From NCBI RefSeq assembly GCF_016772315.1, contig NZ_CP053482.1:1674001-1738000 (forward strand): 64,000 bases of DNA, in the 5' to 3' direction. Every line of letters starts with the position of its first letter. Position 1 is the first letter of the stretch. Both the position numbers and the translations under genes were made by a program. The stretch comes from Thiothrix subterranea (GTDB lineage Bacteria; Pseudomonadota; Gammaproteobacteria; Thiotrichales; Thiotrichaceae). Below are positions 43,383 through 51,836 of the stretch, piece by piece. The notes under the pieces were generated by a model. It searched no databases. It saw only the letters and a program-made list of their open reading frames with translations, and was not told the DNA's origin.

Positions 43383-43991
43383 TCACGGTATCACTTTAAC
43401 CATGCAATACAGCCCAGCATGAGAAGGAATCGCCATTTCGCCCGCCGCATTGACACATTTCCAATGCGAAATCACCGCACTGCACGGCGTATTGGGTGCA
43501 CGCAAACGCACCGCTAAACGCACCTGCTCGCCCGGCTTGGTATCGGGAATCGGCACACTTTCACTCGCTGGTAAGAGTTTGGTGTCGCCATCAATACTCA
43601 CGCATTGCAAGTGCCAACCAATCCAAGCTTCTTTGCCTAAATTGGTGACTTCCCAGATTTTCTCAAATTCTTCCCCGGCGCGAACCTGACTATTGTCGGG
43701 GAAGGTTACATCCGCCACAAAGCCCAGCACAAACGCGGTACTACCGCCTCTGCGCCCGGCTTGTGACACCTCACGTCCATTAAAAAAGATACGTAACATG
43801 CTTAACGGGTGAGTTTCCAGCGTATCCGCCACCTGAGTCAGGGTGGATAATCTGGCCTCACCAATTTCTGCACGTAACAACTTATGCCATGTTTGACGTG
43901 AAATACCAGAGCGTTTTGCAGCTTCCGTAGTCGTCATCTGCATGGCACGCAGACGCAACCGCAAGTAATCTGCCAAATCTAATGCAGACAT
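43383..43991 (-). CDS. XRE helix-turn-helix protein with NBR1-type Ig-like domain
   Basis: This 202-residue protein has an N-terminal Cro/C1-type HTH (MQMTTTEAAKRSGISRQTWHKLLRAEIGEARLSTL). A C-terminal beta-sandwich follows with FVADVTFPDNSQVRAGEEFEKIWEVTNLGKEAWIGWHLQCV, matching the NBR1 Ig-like pattern (F..D.T.pDg..v.pG..F.K.W.v.N.G...W). The combination of a phage-repressor-like HTH and an Ig-like domain occurs in some bacterial regulators and surface-associated proteins. There is no signal or transmembrane segment, so it is cytoplasmic. It is paralogous to the 90-residue protein at 42094-42366. Confidence 0.8.
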   Translation of the reverse strand: MSALDLADYLRLRLRAMQMTTTEAAKRSGISRQTWHKLLRAEIGEARLSTLTQVADTLETHPLSMLRIFFNGREVSQAGRRGGSTAFVLGFVADVTFPDNSQVRAGEEFEKIWEVTNLGKEAWIGWHLQCVSIDGDTKLLPASESVPIPDTKPGEQVRLAVRLRAPNTPCSAVISHWKCVNAAGEMAIPSHAGLYCMVKVIP

Positions 43992-44213
43992 GTTTATTAT
44001 TCCTCAATGATCAACTGACGAATATCAATTTAACAGAAAGGAAATCAAGACGATAGAGTGCACAATATTTTAAGTTATGAATAATATACAATGCATAACC
44101 ACCAAAACCCCACCTTCACTGCGATCGGTGAACGGATGCAAACCGTTTGGAAACAAGGAATTGCCGAACGGATGGCTATCCATTAGTATCCAAACCTGAA
44201 CCTCACCGGATTA

Positions 44214-45038
44214 ATGATTATTATGCTGAAGTATCTGGCACATTTAAGTTGGGTAAGCGCCTGTAGCCTGTTGTTACTGTTAACAAGCTGCGATAACGCT
44301 CCCGAAAACCCAGCAGCCTCGCCCTCCTCCAACGTCACCGTCTTGGAAACCTATATCCAAGCCTTGGAACTGGAAAATGAGACGCTGGATACCCGGTTTG
44401 GCAAATTACAAATCACCCACAGCCAGCCCGACTCCCCCCCAGACTCCTTGATGCTGAATGATAAGAAGATTTTCCAACAAGAAGGTTTTTACCTGTCGCT
44501 GCACTACTACATTAAACAAAATAACCGCGATGTGGTGCTGTTTGGTACGAATTGCGGCGGCACGGCTTGCCCGCAAAACCAGTTCCATTTCCTGCTGTTG
44601 GAGGAAGACGCTGACCCCATCATGGTGAGCCATGCCGATTTCAACGCCGTGCCAGAAGATCTCACCGTGAATGTCGATGGCGAACGCTTATTGCTGGATC
44701 TGGGTTTCCAAGCGGGCAAACACAAAAATGCGGTACTGCAAGGCAGTCAATTGGGCATTGAACTCGAAACCGTGCCCAAAAGCTTTGTTGGCGAAGAAAA
44801 CTGCCGCTGGTTGTACGAAGAAGCCCTAGGCGCGTGCAAAGAACACCGCGAAACCGATGGCAACTGCGCCGACCCGCAAGCCAGTTTCCCCGGCTACCTA
44901 ACACGCGGGGTCGCGGCGGTAGGTGAACACCCCGGTTTTGTCGGTGAATCGTTCGCACGGCGCTGCAAGATTGCCTGCGAAAGCGCCAAAATCGTTGATT
45001 ACCCCACGTTTGCCAAAGAAGTGTGCAGCAAGTCTTAA
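44214..45038 (+). CDS. Lipoprotein of unknown function
   Basis: This protein of about 274 residues has a lipoprotein signal (LLLLLTSCDNAPEN; Cys near residue 26). The mature part has eight further cysteines, notably a C-terminal Cys-rich segment (CRWLYEEALGACKEH, GNCADPQ, RRCKIACESAK) likely to form disulfides. No domain is recognised. It is convergent with, and overlaps by four bases, the radical SAM gene. The 222 bp upstream of it show no gene. Confidence 0.75.
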   Translation: MIIMLKYLAHLSWVSACSLLLLLTSCDNAPENPAASPSSNVTVLETYIQALELENETLDTRFGKLQITHSQPDSPPDSLMLNDKKIFQQEGFYLSLHYYIKQNNRDVVLFGTNCGGTACPQNQFHFLLLEEDADPIMVSHADFNAVPEDLTVNVDGERLLLDLGFQAGKHKNAVLQGSQLGIELETVPKSFVGEENCRWLYEEALGACKEHRETDGNCADPQASFPGYLTRGVAAVGEHPGFVGESFARRCKIACESAKIVDYPTFAKEVCSKS

Positions 45039-46552
45039 TTCAGAAAGCGTAATTGGCGCTGATTGCCACTTTTACCGCCATCCTGTGGCGTTGCCCGGTT
45101 TTTACGGGCTTCGCTCAAAAACGGAATCTGCCCTTTCTGCCCCGTCACTGCATAATCTTGCAGCAAAGCGTCTTCCAACACGCTTGGCTCAATCCCCAGC
45201 ACTGCCTGCCCAGCGCCATGTACCAGCACGAATAAACGTGGCAACGCAATTTGATGCGTTTGTTGCACTTGCGCATAAATCCAAGCCGACAATGCCCAGA
45301 AACGCGCAAACGGCGCATCCCCCAACAACAACGGCAAGGTATGCGCAAACCGCCCGGAATTGGCGATCATGTCCCAATAGCGGGCAAACCGATTCATCTG
45401 TTGCATGGTGTCGAAATCCACCCGATCGGTACGCAAAATGTTGTACGGCGGCTGCGGGTTGTACACCATCCCAAACGCCTCGGTATGGCGAATAATCGGC
45501 GTACCACGTAAGCGTTTGAGGATACCCACCTGAATTTCATGCGGATTCAAGGCCATCAAACGGTCAAAACCCGCCCCAAAACTCGGCAAATCCTCCCCCG
45601 GCAACCCAAAAATCAGATCGGTGTGCAAATGCGCGGCAGAATGTTCCCGCAACCAACGGATATTTTCCGCCGATTTTGCATTGTCTTGCTTGCGGCTAAT
45701 CAGCGCCTGCACCTCTGGGTTAAAGGTTTGAATGCCAATTTCAAACTGCAAAGAACCGGGTGGAAAACGGGTAATCCGTTCCTTAAGCGCGTCCGGCAAA
45801 TGGTCGGGAATCAGCTCAAAATGCAAAAACGTTGCCGCATCCAAGCGTTCCAAGAAAAAGTCCAGAATCGCCACCGTCGTGGCAATTTTCAAGTTAAAGG
45901 TGCGATCCACAAAGCGAAACTGACGCAAACCCCGCTGCCACAGCCGATCCATTTCCGCCAAAAAGTGTTGTAGTTCAAACGGCAACGCGGTTTTATCCAA
46001 GGCAGATAAGCAAAACTCGCATTTAAACGGACACCCGCGTGAGGCTTCCACGTAAATTGAGCGTGTTGCTAAATCATCCTCGGTGTATTGCGTATACGGT
46101 AGCGTCAACTGCGCCAACGGCACTTGTTCGCCAGCAATAATCTTGTTTAAGGGCTTTTGCCCGTGCAGCAATTGCCCGCACAATTGCCGGAAACTCACCT
46201 CGCCCGCCCCGGTAATCACGTAATCCGCCTGCTGCACAATCGTTTGTTGCGCGGTTTCGTAACTGACTTCCGGGCCGCCTAACACAATCACCACGTCCGG
46301 GGCGAGTGCTTTGAGCAACGCTACTAAGGCGGTGGTTTCGGTGATATTCCAGATATACACCCCCAAACCGATGATACGCGGTCGACCGATTAATAATTGC
46401 TCAGCAATATCCAACGGGCGCATTGCAATCGTAAATTCCATGATTTTTGTTTGCGCTTGCCACTCACCCTGATTGGCTAATAAGTAGCGTAAACCCAACG
46501 ACGCATGGGTGTAGCGCGCATTCAAAGTGGCAATAATAATAGTGTTTACCAT
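45035..46552 (-). CDS. B12-binding radical SAM protein with DUF4080-type C-terminus
   Basis: This 505-residue protein has an N-terminal cobalamin-binding Rossmann domain (PRIIGLGVYIWNITE, DVVIVLGGPEVSYE), a radical SAM core with CPFKCEFC (CX3CX2C, near residue 175), and a C-terminal region like DUF4080. It belongs to the COG1032 superfamily, which includes methyltransferases and ring-forming enzymes; the substrate is unknown. It is not closely related to ygiQ. It has an AT-rich 374-bp region upstream. Confidence 0.85.
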   Translation of the reverse strand: MVNTIIIATLNARYTHASLGLRYLLANQGEWQAQTKIMEFTIAMRPLDIAEQLLIGRPRIIGLGVYIWNITETTALVALLKALAPDVVIVLGGPEVSYETAQQTIVQQADYVITGAGEVSFRQLCGQLLHGQKPLNKIIAGEQVPLAQLTLPYTQYTEDDLATRSIYVEASRGCPFKCEFCLSALDKTALPFELQHFLAEMDRLWQRGLRQFRFVDRTFNLKIATTVAILDFFLERLDAATFLHFELIPDHLPDALKERITRFPPGSLQFEIGIQTFNPEVQALISRKQDNAKSAENIRWLREHSAAHLHTDLIFGLPGEDLPSFGAGFDRLMALNPHEIQVGILKRLRGTPIIRHTEAFGMVYNPQPPYNILRTDRVDFDTMQQMNRFARYWDMIANSGRFAHTLPLLLGDAPFARFWALSAWIYAQVQQTHQIALPRLFVLVHGAGQAVLGIEPSVLEDALLQDYAVTGQKGQIPFLSEARKNRATPQDGGKSGNQRQLRFLN

Positions 46553-46926
46553 AATTAAAATCGTATTTTATCCATTTAAATTTCTGATTAATTAGCAATT
46601 AGCATCACCATTATTTTCAAACCATTGTTTTACATGGCTCATAAATGATGATTATTGATTAATTTAATTAACCAGCGAAATTTTTATCAGCAAAAAAATG
46701 ACAATACTGTGTCTCTGATATACACTCAGTTACCTTATACTATGTTGTTATATAGATACAGTGAAGTTGATTAGTGTCGCCAATCATTCATCACCCCAAA
46801 CCTTACCGTTTGTCAGTCGCACGTCAAAATCTTCTTCATTAGAATATATTGATATGCTAATATCTTTTTAATCTTTCGATCAACTTTAGTAAAATTTCTT
46901 TTTAAATTAAAAACTTAGGTTAATTT
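46553..46926. other. AT-rich intergenic region
   Basis: This 374-bp gap is markedly AT-rich compared with its neighbours and separates the divergent radical SAM and 3D-domain genes. No ORF of convincing codon use, RNA structure or repeat was recognised. It presumably carries both promoters and may be a site of past insertion. Confidence 0.5.
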
Positions 46927-47331
46927 ATGTTTACTGTAAAACGTCTCCTAACAGTGGTTCTTCTAACCATTAGCATGGTTGGAATCGCCTCGGCTGGGCA
47001 GAAACGGCCGAACAGCCTTAATGTAACCGCTACCGCTTATAACTCGGTTTCCAAGCAAACTGATAGTACTCCAGACATCGCCGCATGGGGCGACCGCCTA
47101 ACACCTGGCATGAAAGCCATCGCTATTTCCAGAGATCTGTTGAAAAAGCATGGCCTTAGCTACGGTGACAAGGTAAAAATCAAAAGCCCAGATGGTGAAT
47201 ACCTCGACGGCGAATACGTCGTTATGGACAAAATGCACTCACGCTGGCGCAAAAAAATCGACATCTACATGGGAAGAGATGTCCACAAAGCAAAACGCTG
47301 GGGAAGACGCACCGTGAGCATTCACTGGTAA
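46927..47331 (+). CDS. Exported 3D-domain protein
   Basis: This 134-residue protein has a Sec signal peptide (ending GIASA|GQ). A single 3D (double-psi beta-barrel) domain follows: NVTATAYNS, DIAAWGDRLTPGMKAIAISRDLL, VVMDKMHSRWRKKIDIYMGRD and AKRWGRRTVSIHW carry the three conserved Asp residues, as in the MltA C-terminal domain and Gram-positive resuscitation factors. It probably binds or processes cell-wall glycan in the periplasm. A clear intrinsic terminator follows. Confidence 0.85.
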   Translation: MFTVKRLLTVVLLTISMVGIASAGQKRPNSLNVTATAYNSVSKQTDSTPDIAAWGDRLTPGMKAIAISRDLLKKHGLSYGDKVKIKSPDGEYLDGEYVVMDKMHSRWRKKIDIYMGRDVHKAKRWGRRTVSIHW

Positions 47332-47359
47332 AATCCCCTCTTCGATCGAAAGATTTCCG

Positions 47360-47387
47360 AAAGCCCGCACCTATCGCGGGCTTTTTT
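47360..47387 (+). terminator. Rho-independent terminator
   Basis: The stem AAGCCCGC/GCGGGCTT (loop ACCTATC region) is followed by six T residues, 29 bp after the 3D-domain gene stop. Confidence 0.9.
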
Positions 47388-47416
47388 CTTAGCAAACAAA
47401 CGCTTATTATGCGCCC

Positions 47417-48676
47417 ATGCAAACCCCAGAAACTTATGATGTTGTGATTCTCGGCGCAGGCGCGGCGGGATTAATGTGTGCAGCGATGGCCGGAAAACGC
47501 GGGCGGCGCGTGCTATTGCTCGACAAAGCCGACAAAATCGGTAAAAAAATTCTCATCTCCGGCGGCGGACGTTGTAATTTCACCAATCTGCACGTCAACC
47601 CAGCCGCTTATTTGTCTCAGAATCCCCACTTTTGTAAATCCGCACTGGCACGCTACACCGCCAACGATTTCCTTGATTTGATGCGTCACTACCACTTGAG
47701 CTGGCATGAAAAAACCTTGGGGCAACTGTTTTGTGACCAAAAAGCCCCCGCGATCGTGGAGATGTTGTGGACAGAGTGTCAGCAAGCCGCTGTCACCTTG
47801 CGCCTCAATACCGACGTCACCCAGATTCAGCGAGCAGACGCGCAATTCCACCTGCACACCACGCAAGGGGCATTCCAAGCAGCGTCACTGGTGATTGCCA
47901 CCGGCGGCCCCTCGATTCCACGCATGGGAGCAACCGATTTCGGCAGCCACATCGCCAAACAGTTTGGCTTGAAAAACATTCCGTTTTCGCCCGCACTTGT
48001 GCCGTTCACGTTTGACCAGACTTTATTAGAAGGCTTATTCGCGGGCTTGGCAGGTGTTAGTACGCCCGTGGCGGTCAGTTGCGGGGACGGTTATTTTCGC
48101 GAACAGATGCTGTTTACGCATCGGGGCTTGAGTGGCCCGGCAATGTTGCAAATTTCATCGTATTGGCAAAAAGGAGCAGCAGTACAAATTGACTTGCTAC
48201 CGGGGCTAGATGCTTATGCGTGGCTACAAAGCGTGCAACAGCAACGCCCGAAAGCGGAATTGAAAACGTTGTTAGCCGAAGTCTTGCCCAATCGCTTGGC
48301 GCAACGCTTGTGCGAAACCTTGTTTCCTAACCGTCCGTTGGGGCAATACGGCGATAAAATGCTTCAGTCGATTGCCGCGCAATTGCACGCATGGGAATTA
48401 ACCCCGGCGGGTACAGAAGGAATGCGCACGGCTGAAGTGAGCTTGGGTGGGGTGGATACGCGCGAATTATCGTCTAAAACGCTGGAAGTCCGCAAAGTGC
48501 CGGGGCTGTATTTCATTGGTGAAACCGTGGATGTCACCGGCTGGTTGGGGGGTATAATTTTCAGTGGGCGTGGGCGTCGGGTTGGTGTGCGGGGCAGTAT
48601 GCTTAACATCATCCCCGCCATCTGGCGGATCCAATTGCCGATAAATCCGTTCTGCCATCCACTCGAAAGCGGTTGA
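47417..48676 (+). CDS. YhiN/BaiN-family FAD-dependent oxidoreductase with frameshifted 3' end
   Basis: This HI0933-like flavoprotein begins with the dinucleotide-binding VVILGAGAAGLMCAAMAGKRGRRVLLLDKADKIGKKILISGGGRCNFTN. It continues normally to VTGWLGG near residue 377. The family then ends with YNFQWAWASG. Here a run of six G (about 48546-48552) puts the ribosome in another frame (IIFSGRGRR...), giving an alien 43-residue extension to 48676. Adding one G restores GGYNFQWAWASGWCAGQYA and a stop at 48606. It may be a true mutation, a slippable tract or a sequencing error. Confidence 0.85.
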   Translation: MQTPETYDVVILGAGAAGLMCAAMAGKRGRRVLLLDKADKIGKKILISGGGRCNFTNLHVNPAAYLSQNPHFCKSALARYTANDFLDLMRHYHLSWHEKTLGQLFCDQKAPAIVEMLWTECQQAAVTLRLNTDVTQIQRADAQFHLHTTQGAFQAASLVIATGGPSIPRMGATDFGSHIAKQFGLKNIPFSPALVPFTFDQTLLEGLFAGLAGVSTPVAVSCGDGYFREQMLFTHRGLSGPAMLQISSYWQKGAAVQIDLLPGLDAYAWLQSVQQQRPKAELKTLLAEVLPNRLAQRLCETLFPNRPLGQYGDKMLQSIAAQLHAWELTPAGTEGMRTAEVSLGGVDTRELSSKTLEVRKVPGLYFIGETVDVTGWLGGIIFSGRGRRVGVRGSMLNIIPAIWRIQLPINPFCHPLESG

Positions 48677-51600
48677 GTTGAATTCATCGTCAGCCATCAT
48701 ACGGGCAAACAGGGCTTCATTGTCATCCATGCGCTCGACAATTAGCCCATTCAAAGCATCTTTCAGCAGGCTTTTGAAGTCCTCGAAGCTATTGACCTTA
48801 GCAGCTTGTTGCAGGGTAGTATCTTCCACTGCCTGCTGTTGAATCTGGTTAAAGAAAAGCTCATCGGCTTGGGTAAAATCGCCACCGAAACGCTCATTCA
48901 GCAAGTCAATCAGGCACGACAGGGCAACCCTTTCCTCTTTCCCCCCACCCGTTCCCACATCGGTAGGTGCTTTCAGTGGGTCAGCCGCTGCGCCATCATT
49001 CAAGTGGATTCGCCGTGTTTCTTGTTTCTCAGCGCGATAAAATTCAAGGTCAACCAGATCATCAACACGCTCGGTATCGGCAAAGGGTCGGCGTGGCAGT
49101 TTGGTTAGCAAAAAGCGGGCATAGACGTACAGCAGTTCCAACTCTTGATCTTGAAACGGGATAACCTGCGATAAAAAAGCGTAAGTATTGCGGAAATTGA
49201 CCAACTGGCTTTTGAATTGGTCTTGTTGGGCTTCCTCCTGCTCACCAAAACGCACGACAGCTTTGTCTAGCAAGCTATTCATTTTGGCGTGGTCTTTCTG
49301 ATTGATTTTGTCCTTGAGTGGGTCAAAACATTGGTAGAACACCAAGGTATCTTCCAGCGTGAACAGGTGATATTCCATGACCTGATGTTGTAAATCATAG
49401 AGCTTTTGGGCATCTAGCAAATCTTCTGCTTGGGTGACTTCGTAAAAGGGCTTGAAAGCCTTGTAGATGTCATCGGTTTTATTCCTGAAATCCAACACAA
49501 AGGTATCGGTTTTGCCCGCACAGGTTCGGTTGAGGCGTGACAGGGTTTGGACTGCCTGAATCCCGGATAGGCTTTTGTCCACGTACAGGGTGTGTAGGTA
49601 GGGCTGGTCAAAACCCGTTTGGTATTTTTCGGCTACCAGTAATACCTGATATTCATTGCTGTCGAATTGTTCGGGCAATTCCTGTTCCTTGATGCCCTTA
49701 TTCATTCGCACTTCGGTAAAGCTGCTTCCCGGTATGTCCTTATCATTGACCGTACCCGAAAAGGCCACCAAGGTACGCACGTCGGTGTAGCCTTTTTTCT
49801 GGATGTAAGCATCAAAAGCGCGTTTGTAGCGTACTGCGTGTAAACGCGATTCTGTGACGACCATCGCCTTGGCACGTCCCGCGATTTTAGCCCGGACGTG
49901 TTGACGGAAATGTTCAATGATGATTTCAGTTTTTTGTTGGATGACGGTTGGGTGCAACGAAGCAAAACGCATTAATGCTTTGGTGGTTGGGGTGCGTACC
50001 ACTTCCGGGTCATCTTCACTTTTCAGTTTGAGCTGGTAGAACGTGTCGTAAGTGGTGTAATTCGCCAACACATCAAGGATGAATTTCTCTTCAATCGCTT
50101 GTTTCATGGTGTACTTATGAAACGGCGCTTTGCCATCTTCCCCCGGCTCATCAAAAATATACTTGGTCTTGTATTTGGGGGTAGCGGTAAAACCGAAAAA
50201 GCTGATGTTTTCCTGCTTACCGCGTTTCATTAGGGTACGCACGGCAGATTCCAGCGGGTCAATATCGCCTTCCACATCGCCGTATTCATCGCGATGCGCT
50301 TCCAAGTACTGCTGGGCGGCTTCCTGAATACCTTCCTTGTTGAGGATACCTTTCAAGTCCATCGCGTTTTCACCCGTTTGGGAACTGTGCGCCTCGTCAA
50401 CGATCACGGCAAAACGTTTGCCCTTGCTCGTCCATATCAAAGGCTGATAAGCACCTTGATCACCATCCACCTGTTCAGCTTTTTCTTGGTTGAGCTTGTC
50501 GATGGTTTCGACCACAAACGGGAATTTCTGCAAGGTGCAAATAATGATTGGGGTGTGGCTGGTCAGTGCATCCACCAATTGGCGGGTATTTTCGTCGATG
50601 CGCTTGATGACCCCTTCTTTGTGTTCAAACTGGTAGATGGTTTTTTGTAGCTGCTGATCCAATACCCGCCGGTCTGTGACCACGATGGTGGTATCAAACA
50701 CTTTTTTATCGGCGGCATTGTGCAAACTCGCCAGATGGTGCGCCAACCACGCGATGGAATTGGATTTACCCGAACCGGCAGAATGCTGGATCAGGTAATT
50801 ACGCCCCGCACCCACAGTGCGGGTATGCATCACCAGTTTACGCACCACATCCAGTTGGTGGTAACGTGGGAAAATCAGCGTTTCTTTCTGGATGCGGGTG
50901 ATCCCTGTCGGGCTATACAGCTTTTTCTCTTCCACTTGCAGGTGCATGAATTTGCCGAGAATCGACAACAGGCTGTCACGCGTCAATACTTCCCGCCACA
51001 AATACGTGGTGGCATAACCATTTTCAACAGGTGGATTACCCGCACCGTGTTTGTACCCACGGTTGAATGGCAGGAAATGGGTGCGCTGACCATCAAGGCG
51101 CGTGGTCATGAATACGCGGGTGGTATCAACGGCAAAATGCACTAATGCCCGTTGCTTGAAGGTAAACAGCAATTCCTTGGGATTGCGGCGTTCTTTGTAC
51201 TGCTTTTTCGCATCCTCCACCGTCTCACTGCCTGACATTTCATTTTTGAGTTCCAGCGTGGCGATGGGTAAACCGTTCAGGAACAGCACCATATCCAGTG
51301 ATTTTTTGTCCTGTGCGCTGAAATAAAGCTGGCGGGTGACACTGAGGCGGTTTTCCGCGTATAGCTCCCACGTATCGGGGTTCAGTTGGTTATTGGGGGC
51401 GAAGTAAGCCACCCGAAACGGTTTGCCAAAACACTTATAACCGTGGCGCAGGACGTGCAACATGCCCTTATTGGCAAGTTCTTTGTGCAGGCTTTCCAGC
51501 AGGTGCTTGCGGCTGTTGTCAGCGTGGATGCGCCGGAATGCCTGCCATTGTTTGGGCTGGGTTGCTTCGATGAAACGCAGCACGCTATCAGGCTTGAAGG

Positions 51601-51712
51601 CGTAAGCCTTGTCATAAGGGGTGTCATCGGCAACATAACCGCCCAATTCCAGCAAATCCGCTTCAATGGCGGCTTCAAAACGGTCTTCGGTATGGGTTTT
51701 TCCGGCTGGCAT
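48467..51712 (-). CDS. hsdR: Type I restriction enzyme R subunit HsdR
   Basis: This 1081-residue motor-nuclease subunit of the HsdRMS complex has an N-terminal nuclease region (RFEAAIEADLLELGGY ... DMVLFLNGLPIATLELKN, a D...ExK site), helicase motif I (QHSAGSGKSNSIAWLAHHL, near residue 310), motif II (VIVDEAHSSQ, near 437), motif III (FFGFTATPKYKTK) and motif VI (QTLSRLNRTCAGK). The last ~57 residues (after IYRQL) run antisense through the 3' end of the yhiN-like gene and are atypical. The native C-terminus may have been lost when the island joined this locus. Confidence 0.92.
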   Translation of the reverse strand: MPAGKTHTEDRFEAAIEADLLELGGYVADDTPYDKAYAFKPDSVLRFIEATQPKQWQAFRRIHADNSRKHLLESLHKELANKGMLHVLRHGYKCFGKPFRVAYFAPNNQLNPDTWELYAENRLSVTRQLYFSAQDKKSLDMVLFLNGLPIATLELKNEMSGSETVEDAKKQYKERRNPKELLFTFKQRALVHFAVDTTRVFMTTRLDGQRTHFLPFNRGYKHGAGNPPVENGYATTYLWREVLTRDSLLSILGKFMHLQVEEKKLYSPTGITRIQKETLIFPRYHQLDVVRKLVMHTRTVGAGRNYLIQHSAGSGKSNSIAWLAHHLASLHNAADKKVFDTTIVVTDRRVLDQQLQKTIYQFEHKEGVIKRIDENTRQLVDALTSHTPIIICTLQKFPFVVETIDKLNQEKAEQVDGDQGAYQPLIWTSKGKRFAVIVDEAHSSQTGENAMDLKGILNKEGIQEAAQQYLEAHRDEYGDVEGDIDPLESAVRTLMKRGKQENISFFGFTATPKYKTKYIFDEPGEDGKAPFHKYTMKQAIEEKFILDVLANYTTYDTFYQLKLKSEDDPEVVRTPTTKALMRFASLHPTVIQQKTEIIIEHFRQHVRAKIAGRAKAMVVTESRLHAVRYKRAFDAYIQKKGYTDVRTLVAFSGTVNDKDIPGSSFTEVRMNKGIKEQELPEQFDSNEYQVLLVAEKYQTGFDQPYLHTLYVDKSLSGIQAVQTLSRLNRTCAGKTDTFVLDFRNKTDDIYKAFKPFYEVTQAEDLLDAQKLYDLQHQVMEYHLFTLEDTLVFYQCFDPLKDKINQKDHAKMNSLLDKAVVRFGEQEEAQQDQFKSQLVNFRNTYAFLSQVIPFQDQELELLYVYARFLLTKLPRRPFADTERVDDLVDLEFYRAEKQETRRIHLNDGAAADPLKAPTDVGTGGGKEERVALSCLIDLLNERFGGDFTQADELFFNQIQQQAVEDTTLQQAAKVNSFEDFKSLLKDALNGLIVERMDDNEALFARMMADDEFNSTAFEWMAERIYRQLDPPDGGDDVKHTAPHTNPTPTPTENYTPQPAGDIHGFTNEIQPRHFADFQRFRR

Positions 51713-51780
51713 GGGGTGTCCTTTAGGGTAAACAGCAAGCGCATAAGTGGCGATAAATTACCATTAATTGCTTACATCTT

Positions 51781-51836
51781 CATCCGCATTCATCCGCATT
51801 CATCCGCATTCATCCGCATTCATCCGCATTCATCCG
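51781..51836. repeat. Tandem 10-bp repeat (CATCCGCATT x5 plus partial)
   Basis: Five perfect units of CATCCGCATT plus a partial sixth lie between hsdR and the upstream ATPase gene and include that gene's stop codon. The unit length is not a multiple of three, so unit gain or loss can change the end of the upstream protein and its coupling to hsdR. Confidence 0.9.

Noticed and set aside
51781-51836. Short tandem repeats considered as a CRISPR array
   Set aside because: Units are 10 bp with no spacers and no cas genes nearby; it is a simple tandem repeat.
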